Source of the DNA: Haloplanus aerogenes
GTDB taxonomy: Archaea > Halobacteriota > Halobacteria > Halobacteriales > Haloferacaceae
Assembly (NCBI RefSeq): GCF_003856835.1
Contig: NZ_CP034145.1
Coordinates: 1,984,001 to 2,048,000 of the forward strand
Reading direction: 5' to 3'
DNA: 64,000 bases
The position numbers and the translations under genes are program-made. This document shows, in pieces, positions 18,000 through 27,297 of the stretch. Position 1 is the stretch's first letter, and each line of letters begins with the position of its first letter. The notes beneath the pieces are model-generated. The model worked only from the letters and a program-made list of their open reading frames with translations, did no database searches and was not told the origin of the DNA.

Positions 18000-18808
18000 G
18001 GGCCGACGACGAGAACCGGCCGCGTTGCCGTCCGGAGGGTTCGTTCGGCGACACTTCCGAGGAGCACCCGCTCCACGCCGGAGCGGCCGTGCGTGCCGAG
18101 CACCACGAGGTCCGCGTCGACCGTCTCGGCGTACTCGCGGATCGCCTCGTGTGGGTGTCCCGTCCTGACGGCCGCGGACGCGTCGACGCCGGTTTCTCGG
18201 GCCCGATTCGCGAGTCGTCGTGCGGGTTCCTCGTCGTCGCCGACGGTCAGGGCGTGGAGACGGGCGCCGGTCGCCGCCGCGACGGCGACGGCGTGGTCGC
18301 CCGCGCGCGTTGCGGCCTCGCTCCCGTCGGTGGCGACGAGGATCGTCTCGACGGTCGGATCGGTCTCGACATCGGCTTCCCGGACGGCCAGCACCGGGAC
18401 GTGTGCCGTCCGCAAGGTTCGTTCGGCGAGGCTGCCGAACAGATACCGGTCGACGCCGGAGCGGCCGTGGGTGCCCATCGCGACGAGGTCCGCGTCGTAG
18501 TCGTCGATGGCCGTCGCCAGTGCCCGAGCGGGGCGGTCCTCGACGACGTGAGTGCGGATATCGATCGACGCCGGAGCTTCCGCCTCGACGCGCTCGACGG
18601 CGTCGCGGGCGCGGTCGGACAGAAGCGCGCGCTGTCGGCGGACCAGATCGTCCACGTCGCCGACCGCGTCGGTCACGACGCGGTCGGGATCGACGACCGA
18701 GAGGACGTGAACGGTCGCGTCGACCCGTTCGGCGAGGACCAGCCCGTAGCGGGCGGCGGTCGTCGCGGCGTCGCTCCCGTCGGTCGGAATCAGGATGGTG
18801 TCGTACAT
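17996..18808 (-). CDS. Universal stress protein, tandem UspA domains
   Basis: A 270-aa protein with two complete UspA domains (residues 1-145 and 150-270). Each ends in the ATP-binding pattern GTHGRSGV plus about ten residues and G-S-[LV]-AERTLR. The ATG 18808 gives the canonical MYDTILIPTDGSDAA start. The stop overlaps the end of the ModE gene. It starts two bases after the MMPL stop, so it is probably the last gene of that operon. Confidence 0.9.
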   Translation of the reverse strand: MYDTILIPTDGSDAATTAARYGLVLAERVDATVHVLSVVDPDRVVTDAVGDVDDLVRRQRALLSDRARDAVERVEAEAPASIDIRTHVVEDRPARALATAIDDYDADLVAMGTHGRSGVDRYLFGSLAERTLRTAHVPVLAVREADVETDPTVETILVATDGSEAATRAGDHAVAVAAATGARLHALTVGDDEEPARRLANRARETGVDASAAVRTGHPHEAIREYAETVDADLVVLGTHGRSGVERVLLGSVAERTLRTATRPVLVVGP

Positions 18809-18810
18809 GG

Positions 18811-21153
18811 TTAGCTCCCCACCGCTTCGGCGGTCGGGGTCGAGTCGTCGTGTCGCTCGATCAGCCGAACTGTCACCAGCGCCGCCGGCAGGATGCCGAA
18901 GGAGGCGACGAGCGACAGGGCGATGGCGAAGACGGTCGTCACCCCGAAGTTCGCGAGCACCGGGAACTGCGAGATGGTGAGGACGCCGAACCCGAAGATG
19001 GTGGTGAAACTCGACCCGATCACCGGCCGGGAGAGTTTCGCCACCGCCGTCGTCGCGGCGTCGAGGCGGGACTGTCCCCGCTCGGCCACCTCGTACTCGA
19101 ACCGCTCGAAGACGTGGACGCCGTAGTCGATGCCGATCCCGAGGGTCAGCGACGACATCGTGATCGTCAGCGGGTTCCACGGCACGCCAACCAGATACAT
19201 CGCCCCGGTCACCAGCAACGCGGCGCTTCCGGCGACGCTCGCGATCAACACGGCCGAAATCTTCACCGACCGGAAGGCGAACGCGAGGAAGGCAAAGCCA
19301 AGCGCGAAACTCAGGAGCGTCATCGGCGTCAGTCCGGCCGTGACGTTCTCGATGACGTTCCGGTTGAGGACGGGCTTGCCCGTCACCTGTACCTCCTCGG
19401 CCGTCGTCAGCGTGTAGTCGGCGTTGCCCTCGAACTCGTCGATCAGCGTCCGGACGGGTTCGCCCTCCACGTCGTCGACGTAGAACGTCAGGAGGAGCTT
19501 GTTCGGGTGGGCCGACGGGTCGCGAATCGCGGCCGGACCGTCCTCGCTCGCCACCCGGAGGCTGGCGTCGAGGCGGTGCTGGGAGTCAGGTATCGACCCA
19601 CCGTTCTGCATCCGCACCGCGGTCACCGGACTCATCACCGCGTTCACGTTCGGATTCTCGAGCATCAACCGCTGGTAGGTCGCCACCTCCCGGAACGTCT
19701 CGGGCGTGTACGCCCGATCCGTCTCGACGACGACGTAGATTACCTTCGAGCCCTCGACGGTGTTTTCCAACTCCTCCAGATCCTCCTTCGCACCGAGGTC
19801 CTGCGGCCAGAAGTCCATCATCTGCTGGCGAGGTTCGACCTGCGGGTAGGCGTAGGCGCCACCCGAGACCAGCAAGGCGGCGATCAGGAGCGTCACCAGC
19901 GGCCGGCCCGCGGTCCCCCGTCGGGTCAGCAGTCCGGTCAGGGCTTCGAGGCGGTCGCCGCCGTCCTCGTCGTCGCCGACACCGAGCTCGTCGCCGCCGC
20001 CGTCGAACCGCACCAGCAACGCGGGCAGCAGCGTCACCGAGAGGACCATACTCGCGGCGACACTCACGGCGCTCGTGACCCCGAACTGCTGGACCGGGGG
20101 CACCGCCGAGACGAGGAGCGAGCCGAGGCCGACGACGGTGGTGCCCATGGCGATGAGGAGCGCCCGGCCGGTCGTCCGGGTCGCCAGCCCCGCCGCGTCG
20201 ACGGGGGAGCGGCCGCTCTCCCGTTCCTCCAGGTACCGCGTCTGGATCTGCAGGCCGTAGTCGATGCCGAGCCCGAGGGCGATGGGCATCACGCCCAGCA
20301 TGATGGCGTTGAAGTTGTAGCCCAGTACGCCCATCGCGCCCATCATGTAGACCAGCGCGGTCATGGCCGTACCGAGCGGCAGGAAAACGTGCCAGCCGCG
20401 CTCAACCTTCGAGCGCATGACGAGGTAGACGACGCCGAAGATGAGCGCGAACGCGCCCGCGAACAGCGTGATCATCTCGGGCAGCATCAGCCCGAAGGCG
20501 GCGTTCTCGAAGACGGGCTGACCGGTGACGGTCACGGAGAGTCCGGGCGGGAGCGCGGCGAGTTCCGTCTCCTGCTGGATCTGCCCGTAGACGATGTCCG
20601 ACCCCCGGGTCGGGAGCAGGCGGCCACGGTCGAACGTGTCCACCTCGCCGTAGTCCGCGAGGATGATCGTCGTCCCGGTCTTGGGGACGACCTGCGCCCG
20701 CAGGCCGGCGAGTTCGGGGTTCCGCGCGGTCGCCCGGTCGAGTGCGCGCCGGACGCCCGCCTCGGTCTCCGGAATCTCGCCGTCGTTGCCCGCGCGGACC
20801 AGATCCGCGAGGCTGATCACCCGCGTCGTCTCGTCGAGTCCCGTGTACCGCCGGTCGAGGCGGTCGATAGCCCGGATCGTCGCCGGATCGTACAACTGGT
20901 CGGACTCGACGACGACGAACACGTTGTTACCGGTCTCGAAGTCCTCCTTCAGCCCGGCCCACTGCTCGGCCGTCTCGGAGTCGTCGTCGATGTAGAGCGT
21001 CATCCCCATGCTCATCTGGAGCGACGTGGCCGCGACGCCGCCCGAGAGGATCACGAGGACGAGGACGACGGCGACGACCGGCCGGGGATTGCGGGCGCTC
21101 CCGCGGCCGAGTCGTTCGAGTCCGTCCCTGACGCGCGTGCCGAGATCCGACAT
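18811..21153 (-). CDS. MMPL/RND-family transporter
   Basis: A 780-aa pump with the RND duplication: a lone helix near residue 30, an external domain, then five helices, and the same pattern again from about residue 400. The diagnostic GLGIDYGLQIQTRYLEE and GIGIDYGVHVFERFEYE motifs lie in the matching helices of each half and carry the proton-relay aspartates. It follows the secreted NEW3 protein with no gap, so the two are probably translated together. Cargo is unknown; lipids or hydrophobic compounds are common for the family. Confidence 0.92.
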   Translation of the reverse strand: MSDLGTRVRDGLERLGRGSARNPRPVVAVVLVLVILSGGVAATSLQMSMGMTLYIDDDSETAEQWAGLKEDFETGNNVFVVVESDQLYDPATIRAIDRLDRRYTGLDETTRVISLADLVRAGNDGEIPETEAGVRRALDRATARNPELAGLRAQVVPKTGTTIILADYGEVDTFDRGRLLPTRGSDIVYGQIQQETELAALPPGLSVTVTGQPVFENAAFGLMLPEMITLFAGAFALIFGVVYLVMRSKVERGWHVFLPLGTAMTALVYMMGAMGVLGYNFNAIMLGVMPIALGLGIDYGLQIQTRYLEERESGRSPVDAAGLATRTTGRALLIAMGTTVVGLGSLLVSAVPPVQQFGVTSAVSVAASMVLSVTLLPALLVRFDGGGDELGVGDDEDGGDRLEALTGLLTRRGTAGRPLVTLLIAALLVSGGAYAYPQVEPRQQMMDFWPQDLGAKEDLEELENTVEGSKVIYVVVETDRAYTPETFREVATYQRLMLENPNVNAVMSPVTAVRMQNGGSIPDSQHRLDASLRVASEDGPAAIRDPSAHPNKLLLTFYVDDVEGEPVRTLIDEFEGNADYTLTTAEEVQVTGKPVLNRNVIENVTAGLTPMTLLSFALGFAFLAFAFRSVKISAVLIASVAGSAALLVTGAMYLVGVPWNPLTITMSSLTLGIGIDYGVHVFERFEYEVAERGQSRLDAATTAVAKLSRPVIGSSFTTIFGFGVLTISQFPVLANFGVTTVFAIALSLVASFGILPAALVTVRLIERHDDSTPTAEAVGS

Positions 21154-22743
21154 TTACAGGCCCAGGAACTGCAGGATGGAGGCGATCAGCCCACCCTGCT
21201 TCTCGGTCACCTCGATGGCGGTCGGTTCCACGTCGGTGACGACCGTCCGGCCGAAGGCGTTGTCGTACTTGACGGTCGTGTCGACGGAGTAGGTCTTGGG
21301 CGTGGCCGCGCTGTCGACGCTCACGGTGAACGTGACCGTCGCCGACTCGCCGGGTTCCAGATCACCGACGTAAGCCGTGTCGTCGTCCGTCTCGAACGGC
21401 GTGTTGACGTTGATCCGGGCCACCGAGTCGCGCATGACGCCCTCGCCGGTGTTGGTGATCGTCACCTCGACCGTCTCGGTCGATCCGGCGGTCACCGTCG
21501 GCTCACCCGACGTTTCGAACGTCGTCTCGGGGCCGACCGTCACGGGAACGGTCAGACTGTCGCTCTCGACCCGCTCGCGGTAGGCGTCCTCGTGGACGAC
21601 GGTGAACGTGAGCGGGTACGACTGCGCGACGGCGCGGTCCGCGACTTCGAGTTTGAACGTCGCCGTGCCCGTCTCGCCGGGGTCGAGCGTGCCGAGGCTA
21701 GCGCTCGTCGAGAGCGGCGAGAACGGCTCGGCCGGGTGCAACACCGCGCGGGCGTTCCGAACGGGCCGGTCGCCGGTGTTCGTCACCGACAGCGTCACTG
21801 CACCCGTCGAGTCGACGTAGAGGTCGGTCGTCGTCACCGAGAGGTCGAACGACGGAGCGTCCTCGACGGTCACCGACCCGGTGCGCACCGCCGACGTGCG
21901 GACGACGCCGTTACCGTCCTCGTACCGTAGCTGGAACGGGATGGCGAAGGTGCCCGCGTTCTCGATGTCGGCCACGCCGACCCGGAAGGTCGCCGTCGCC
22001 GTCTCGTTGGGGTCGAGCGTCCCGAGCGCCACGCCGTTCGTCCGCGGGGTGAGCTGATCGTTCGGCTTCAGCATCAGTTCCGCGTCGGTCGCCGTCTCCG
22101 TCCCCGTGTTGCGGACGGTCACCGACACCCGGCCGTCCTCGTTCGCGCGGAGGTGTTCGCCAGAGACGCCGTCGATGCCGAGACGGACCGACTCGTCGAC
22201 ACGGATCGTCACGTGCGTGCGGACGGTCGCGTCGTTCCGCGTGATGAAGCTCTCGTCGTCGTCGACGCTGACGGCGCGGACGTACTGGAACTCCAGTACG
22301 ACCGGAATCCGGTAGGTTCCGGGTTCGGCGTTCTCGGCCACCTCGATTTCGACCGGCACCTGCCGGTGGCCGTCAGGGGCGACGGTGCCGACGGACTGCT
22401 CGCCCGTCCGCACGTCCACCGGCGCCGATCCGGCCTCGACGCGCGCGGTGGTCGCCATCGCTGCGCCGGGTTTCACGCCCGCCGACTGGAAGGCGGTCGC
22501 GAGACGGTCGACGCTCCCCTCGGAACGGGTCACTGCCGTCCCGCGGTTCTGGATGCCCACCTGCAGGGTCGTCGTCTCACCGGGGACGACCACGTTCGAT
22601 CCCTGCACGGCCGTCGTCAGTTCGGGTTGCTGATACTCGTCGTAACTCGCCGCCGCAACCGGCGTCGCGGCCGTCGCTAGCACTACCACCAGCGCCAGCA
22701 AGGCCGCCACACCGACTCGTGTCTTCCGTCCGTCCTGATTCAT
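21154..22743 (-). CDS. Secreted protein with tandem NEW3/CARDB-like domains
   Basis: A 529-aa exported protein. Residues about 10-32 form a Sec signal peptide (VGVAALLALVVVLATAATPVAAA). Four or five Ig-like modules follow, each with a LGTLDPNETATATF-type turn and a TNTGxxx strand, as in COG1361 proteins. A short hydrophobic C-terminus (GGLIASILQFLGL) may anchor it. Placed directly before the MMPL pump, it is likely an external partner of it. The ATG at 22743 starts the signal peptide. Confidence 0.85.
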   Translation of the reverse strand: MNQDGRKTRVGVAALLALVVVLATAATPVAAASYDEYQQPELTTAVQGSNVVVPGETTTLQVGIQNRGTAVTRSEGSVDRLATAFQSAGVKPGAAMATTARVEAGSAPVDVRTGEQSVGTVAPDGHRQVPVEIEVAENAEPGTYRIPVVLEFQYVRAVSVDDDESFITRNDATVRTHVTIRVDESVRLGIDGVSGEHLRANEDGRVSVTVRNTGTETATDAELMLKPNDQLTPRTNGVALGTLDPNETATATFRVGVADIENAGTFAIPFQLRYEDGNGVVRTSAVRTGSVTVEDAPSFDLSVTTTDLYVDSTGAVTLSVTNTGDRPVRNARAVLHPAEPFSPLSTSASLGTLDPGETGTATFKLEVADRAVAQSYPLTFTVVHEDAYRERVESDSLTVPVTVGPETTFETSGEPTVTAGSTETVEVTITNTGEGVMRDSVARINVNTPFETDDDTAYVGDLEPGESATVTFTVSVDSAATPKTYSVDTTVKYDNAFGRTVVTDVEPTAIEVTEKQGGLIASILQFLGL

Positions 22744-22895
22744 GCTTGTGCCATAACTATACAATACTCTTTGATAAAGTCGTCGCTCTAAGCGGTGTTC
22801 GACGGGATAGTCGTGTGAACTATCTACACAAACGCCGTGGTGCGACACCTTCCGCTTCCGATACGCGTATCGGCGTCGATTGCCAAGCGAACGCT

Positions 22896-23990
22896 GTGTC
22901 AGCCGATCTGTTCACGCCACTGGAACTCCGCAGTATCGAGATTCCGAACCGGGTGATGGTCTCGCCGATGTGTCAGTACTCCTGTGAAGGGCTCGACGGC
23001 CTCCCGACCGACTGGCATCACACGCACCTCGTCAGTCGAGCGGTGGGCGGTGCGGGCCTCGTCATGAGCGAGGCGACGGCCGTCGAACCCCGCGGCCGGA
23101 TCACGCCCTACGACCTCGGCATCTGGAGCGACGAGCACGCGGACGCGCTGGCCGACACGACGGCCGCGATTCGAGAACAGGGGAGTGTTCCCGGTATCCA
23201 GCTCGCGCACGCGGGCCGGAAGGCGTCGACGATGCGGCCGTGGGAGGGGCGCGACCCGATCACCGGCGACGATGGCTGGGAGACCATCGCTCCCTCCGCC
23301 GAGCCGTACCCCCACGAGACGGGCGAAGTGCCGACGCGCGCGATGACCGAGGCCGACATCGCGGACGTCGTTGCCGCCTTCCGGGCCGCCGCCGAGCGCG
23401 CGCTCGATGCCGGTTTCGAGGTGGCCGAGGTCCACAGCGCCCACGGCTACCTCCTCCACGAGTTCCTCTCACCCGTGACGAACCACCGCGACGACGCCTA
23501 CGGCGGCGACTTCGAGGGCCGTACCCGCCTGCTCCGGGAGGTCACGAGCGCCGTCCGCGAGGTGTGGCCGGGCGACCAACCACTCTTCGTTCGCATCTCC
23601 GCGACCGACTGGCTCCCCGACCGCGAGTCGTGGACCGTCGCGGACTCCATCCGCCTCGCAGACGACCTCGCCGCCCTCGGCGTCGACCTGATCGACGTGA
23701 GCGGCGGCGGCATCCACCCCGACCAGCAGATTCCGTCGACCGGACCCGGGTATCAGGAGCGCTACGCTCGCCGGGTCAAACAGGAGTCAGAGTCGGACGT
23801 CGCCGTCGGCGCCGTTGGCGGCATCACCACGGCCGAACAGGCCGACGCGCTGATCAAGAACGGCCGCGGCGACCTCGCCATCGTGGGCCGCGAACACCTC
23901 CGCGACCCCTACTTCGCGCTCCACGCCGCCCAGCAACTCGACCGCCTCGCCGATATCGAGGTGCCGGTCCAGTACCACCGCGCCTTCTAA
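22896..23990 (+). CDS. Old-yellow-enzyme family NADH:flavin oxidoreductase (YqjM-like)
   Basis: A 364-aa FMN-dependent ene-reductase. From the GTG at 22896, C26 and Y28 in MCQYS fall at the same numbers as the redox-sensing Cys26 and Tyr28 of Bacillus YqjM. HAGRK, HSAHGYLLHEFLSP and DAYGGDFEGR are the FMN and active-site motifs. The C-terminal YHRAF fits the arginine finger that reaches the partner subunit. The upstream frame is open but has no ATG in a sensible place; GTG is therefore preferred. Confidence 0.9.
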   Translation: MSADLFTPLELRSIEIPNRVMVSPMCQYSCEGLDGLPTDWHHTHLVSRAVGGAGLVMSEATAVEPRGRITPYDLGIWSDEHADALADTTAAIREQGSVPGIQLAHAGRKASTMRPWEGRDPITGDDGWETIAPSAEPYPHETGEVPTRAMTEADIADVVAAFRAAAERALDAGFEVAEVHSAHGYLLHEFLSPVTNHRDDAYGGDFEGRTRLLREVTSAVREVWPGDQPLFVRISATDWLPDRESWTVADSIRLADDLAALGVDLIDVSGGGIHPDQQIPSTGPGYQERYARRVKQESESDVAVGAVGGITTAEQADALIKNGRGDLAIVGREHLRDPYFALHAAQQLDRLADIEVPVQYHRAF

Positions 23991-25315
23991 CGATCCGGCG
24001 ACGGCGCGGCGAAGTTGCCGTCGTCGTCGAACGCGACTTCGTCCGGCTCCGCGACCACCCGCAGGTCGTCACGCTCCCGCGCCGCCTCGATCAGCGGTTC
24101 GGAGGCGTACACCCGCTCCAGCCGCATCGTGTCGGTCACGCGCAGGACGCGTGCCTCGTCGCCGGCGACGGGACCGATGGTGCCGAGCGCACCCAGCAGG
24201 CCGGCGCGGTCGTTCTCGACCACCGGTGGCAGGCGCACGCCGCGGACGGTGCTCGCGGTGATGGCGTTGATGAGCGCCTTCGACCAGTCGAGGCCCGCCT
24301 TCACGTCCTGATGGACGAAGTCGGCCTGCCCCATCCCCATCGCGTTCCCCTTCGTCTTCTCGGTCAGACCGCGCAGGTAGATCCGCTTTACGTCCGGCGA
24401 CTCGGGTTCGGGTTCGTTGATCGTGAAGTGCCGGCGGCCGGTGACGTTCGTGTCCATCCCCTGTCCGCTGATGTCCTTGCCAATCTGATCGACCACCAGT
24501 ACGTCCATCTCGTCGAACGGGAGTTTGGGCATCCGATCCTCCGCCATCTCCAGCAGTTCCTTCTCGCGTTTCAGAAAGCCCGAGGCTGGGACGCCCTCGA
24601 TCAGCGTCGTGTCGTCGTGTTCGTCCTCGACGATGGCGACGCCGCCGGCGACAGGGAGCGCCTCCAGTAGCTGACTCGCGATTTCGGGGAGCATGTTACG
24701 GAGGCTCCAGTCGACCGCCCAGTCGTGGGCCATCTTCGCCCCCTTCTGTTTGCCCATGCCGATGACGAGCATCTTCGAGAGGCCGCTCTCCACCTCGCCG
24801 CCGAAGTCCGTGTGGGGTTTGATGCGGTTGACCATCACGATGCCGTCGGCGGCGACGGCGTTCGCGTCGGCGTAGACGGGCACGCCCCGTTCCGGCGTCT
24901 CGCCCACCGTCTCCACCTCCATCGTCGCACGAATCTCACAGCCGACGGTCTCCTCCGAGACGCCGAGCGTGTTCAGTTTCTCGCGCTGCCCCTCGGCGGT
25001 CGCGCCACCGTGACTTCCCATCGCGGGGAAAACGAAGGGTTGGTAGCCCTGTTCGCGGACGCCGGCGACGACGCCGCGGACGATGGTGCCGAGGTTGGCG
25101 ATGCCGCGACTGCCGGCGCCGATAGCGACCTCGCCGCCGTCGGGGACGTGCGCGAAATCGAGGTCGTAGGTGGCCGAGGCGGCCCGGGATTCGATCTCCT
25201 CGGCGGGGATCGGATCGGTCTCCCAGACCTGTTCGACGACGCCCATGCGCGGCAGGGCGGTGTCGCCGACGGTCGTTCGGATGGTGTCCTCGGGAACGAC
25301 GAGTGGATCGGTCAT
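23987..25315 (-). CDS. LarA-like protein (lactate racemase N-terminal domain)
   Basis: A 442-aa protein with the DUF2088/Lar_N fold: AIGAGSRGIANLGTIVRGVV and FVFPAMGSHGGATAEGQ correspond to the substrate and cofactor loops. In LarA these bind a nickel-pincer nucleotide. VNRIKPHTDF and GLSKMLVIGMGKQKGA are further conserved blocks. The larB/larC/larE cofactor genes are not nearby, so activity as lactate racemase is not established. It overlaps the convergent oxidoreductase by four bases. Confidence 0.82.
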   Translation of the reverse strand: MTDPLVVPEDTIRTTVGDTALPRMGVVEQVWETDPIPAEEIESRAASATYDLDFAHVPDGGEVAIGAGSRGIANLGTIVRGVVAGVREQGYQPFVFPAMGSHGGATAEGQREKLNTLGVSEETVGCEIRATMEVETVGETPERGVPVYADANAVAADGIVMVNRIKPHTDFGGEVESGLSKMLVIGMGKQKGAKMAHDWAVDWSLRNMLPEIASQLLEALPVAGGVAIVEDEHDDTTLIEGVPASGFLKREKELLEMAEDRMPKLPFDEMDVLVVDQIGKDISGQGMDTNVTGRRHFTINEPEPESPDVKRIYLRGLTEKTKGNAMGMGQADFVHQDVKAGLDWSKALINAITASTVRGVRLPPVVENDRAGLLGALGTIGPVAGDEARVLRVTDTMRLERVYASEPLIEAARERDDLRVVAEPDEVAFDDDGNFAAPSPDR

Positions 25316-25382
25316 CCCGTGACCGTTGCGCGGACGGAGAAAAGAAACCCGCGGATCGAGCGGGACGACGCAGAGCAGCGGT

Positions 25383-25871
25383 TTACGCTGCCGCTTCGTC
25401 CGCGAACTTGTCGTCGTACTCGCCGTCGTCGATGCGCTCTTTGAACTGTCGGGGGTCGTTGCCCTCGATCGTAACGCCGAGCGTGACGCAGGTGCCGACG
25501 ACTTCCTTCGCGGCGTTTTTCAGGTCGTACGCGAGCAGGTCGGACTGCTTCTGCTCCGCGATCTTCTGGACCTGTTCGACGGTGAGGTCGGCGACGAAGG
25601 TTTCCTGCGGTTCGCCGCTCCCCGTGTCGAAGCCGGCCTCGTCTTTGATCAACTCGGCCGTCGGCGGGACACCCACTTCGATGGTGAAGGAGCCGTCGTC
25701 CTCGTACTCGACGGTGATGGGCACTTCCATGCCGTCGAACGCGGCGGTCTCGTCGTTGATCTGCTGTACGACGGCCTGTACGTCGACCGGCGTCGGGCCG
25801 AGTTCCGGCCCGAGCGGCGGGCCAGGGGACGCCTCGCCGCCGGGAACGAGCACTTCGATAGTTCCAGCCAT
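25383..25871 (-). CDS. rpl11: 50S ribosomal protein L11
   Basis: A 162-aa protein of the GTPase-associated centre. MAGTIEVLVPGGEASPGPPLGPELGP is the N-terminal domain with the proline-rich hinge. The C-terminal RNA-binding domain includes VGTCVTLGVTIEG. It is a single-gene unit here, away from L1-L10-L12. Confidence 0.97.
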   Translation of the reverse strand: MAGTIEVLVPGGEASPGPPLGPELGPTPVDVQAVVQQINDETAAFDGMEVPITVEYEDDGSFTIEVGVPPTAELIKDEAGFDTGSGEPQETFVADLTVEQVQKIAEQKQSDLLAYDLKNAAKEVVGTCVTLGVTIEGNDPRQFKERIDDGEYDDKFADEAAA

Positions 25872-25946
25872 ACCGAATCAAACCCGGGGCCGACTTTTAA
25901 CGGTTTTCTTTCGGTTCACGGGTGTGTCCCGCGGTCACAGGGGCGC

Positions 25947-27008
25947 TCAGATATCGACCGCGAACGACGCCATCTCGCCTGCGCGGACGGCCATCGCGCT
26001 CAGGAGCGCCGCCACGTCGTCGAGGTCGTGGCTGTCGATCACCTCGACCGGCGTGTGCATGTAGCGGTTCGGGAGACCGAGATTCAACGCGGGCGTGCCC
26101 CCCGCGCTGGTGTAGAAGGCATCCGCGTCGGTGCCCGTCCGACTGCCCGCCGCCTGCAACTGCACGGCCACGTCGGCGTCGTCGGCGGCGTCGCGCGCCA
26201 GGTCGACCAGGACGGGGTGGTTGGCGCTCCCGCGAGTCACCACTGGCCCCGACCCGAGTTCGACGGGGCCGCGCTGCTTGTCGGGAATACCGGGCGAGTC
26301 AGTCGCGTGCGTCACGTCGACGGCGACGACGGCGTCGGGATCGAGGTCGAATCCAACCATTTTGGCCCCCTGCAGTCCCACTTCTTCCTGAATCGTACTG
26401 ACGGCGTAGACCGTCGCGTCGGCGTCGGCTTCGACCGCGCGGCGAAGTCCCTCGGCGGCCGCCCAGACGCCGATCCGGTTGTCCATGCCCCGGGCCGAAA
26501 TACGCGAGCCGTGCAGGTCCTCGACCGTGGTCGAGAACGTGACGGGATCACCGACGGAGACGAGTGACTCGGCCTCGTCGCCGTCGGCCACACCGATGTC
26601 GACGTACTGGTCCTCGATGTCGTCGTAGGTCTCCTCACCCTTCTCCCGCAGGTGGATCGCCGTCTGACCGACGACGCCAGACACGGGTTCGTCGGCGTGG
26701 ATCGTCACGTGCTGACCCTTCGAGACGGTGCGGTCGGCGCCGCCGATGGACCCGATGCGGACGAAGCCGTCGTCGTCGATGCGGCGGACGATAAAGCCCA
26801 CCTCGTCGGCGTGACCCGTCAGGACGAGTTCCATCTCGTTCCCCTCGTGAATCGCGACTGCATTGCCGTAGTCGTCGGTCCACACCTCGTCCGCGAAGTC
26901 GCTCACGTAGTCCAGCCAGACGCGCTGTCCGCGCGTCTCGAAGCCCGACGGACTCGGCGTCTCCAGCAGTCGATCGAGAAAGGTTCGCTGTTCGGAGTCG
27001 AGTGTCAT
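25947..27008 (-). CDS. M42-family aminopeptidase
   Basis: A 353-aa metallopeptidase resembling TET/endoglucanase M. The metal ligands can be placed in LTGHADEVGF, GMDNRIGVWA, STIQEEVGLQG, VDVTHATD and RYMHTPVE. The PDZ-like insert lies at residues about 80-170. Such enzymes form dodecameric peptide-degrading shells in the cytoplasm and finish proteasome products. The N-terminus FLDRLLETPSPSGFE is complete. Confidence 0.93.
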   Translation of the reverse strand: MTLDSEQRTFLDRLLETPSPSGFETRGQRVWLDYVSDFADEVWTDDYGNAVAIHEGNEMELVLTGHADEVGFIVRRIDDDGFVRIGSIGGADRTVSKGQHVTIHADEPVSGVVGQTAIHLREKGEETYDDIEDQYVDIGVADGDEAESLVSVGDPVTFSTTVEDLHGSRISARGMDNRIGVWAAAEGLRRAVEADADATVYAVSTIQEEVGLQGAKMVGFDLDPDAVVAVDVTHATDSPGIPDKQRGPVELGSGPVVTRGSANHPVLVDLARDAADDADVAVQLQAAGSRTGTDADAFYTSAGGTPALNLGLPNRYMHTPVEVIDSHDLDDVAALLSAMAVRAGEMASFAVDI

Positions 27009-27297
27009 GCCGACGTGTACGGGAGCGTCGTCATGAAGCCAGCGGTCCGGCGGGGAACGTCGTCGACTGGCGACGCCGACCCGAGTTCACGAGCGACGTG
27101 TCTCGATTCCGTTTCGACGCTGCGGAGCCGGTCGCCCCGAACTCCGTAGCGGCTGCGAGGCGGACCGTGCCGAAGGGAACGGATGCGTCAAGCAGCGCAT
27201 CTACCATACATACTCTGACATGAATCTCCGCCCAGTTATCAAAATAGAATACCGAAGCCGAGGTGTTTTTTAGTGGTAGATTGTTCACACCGCTAGG

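Noticed and set aside
18220-21930. A very long plus-strand open frame opposite the MMPL and NEW3 genes
   Set aside because: It is an antisense shadow produced by high GC3 in the real minus-strand genes; the translation is arginine-rich and low in hydrophobic structure.
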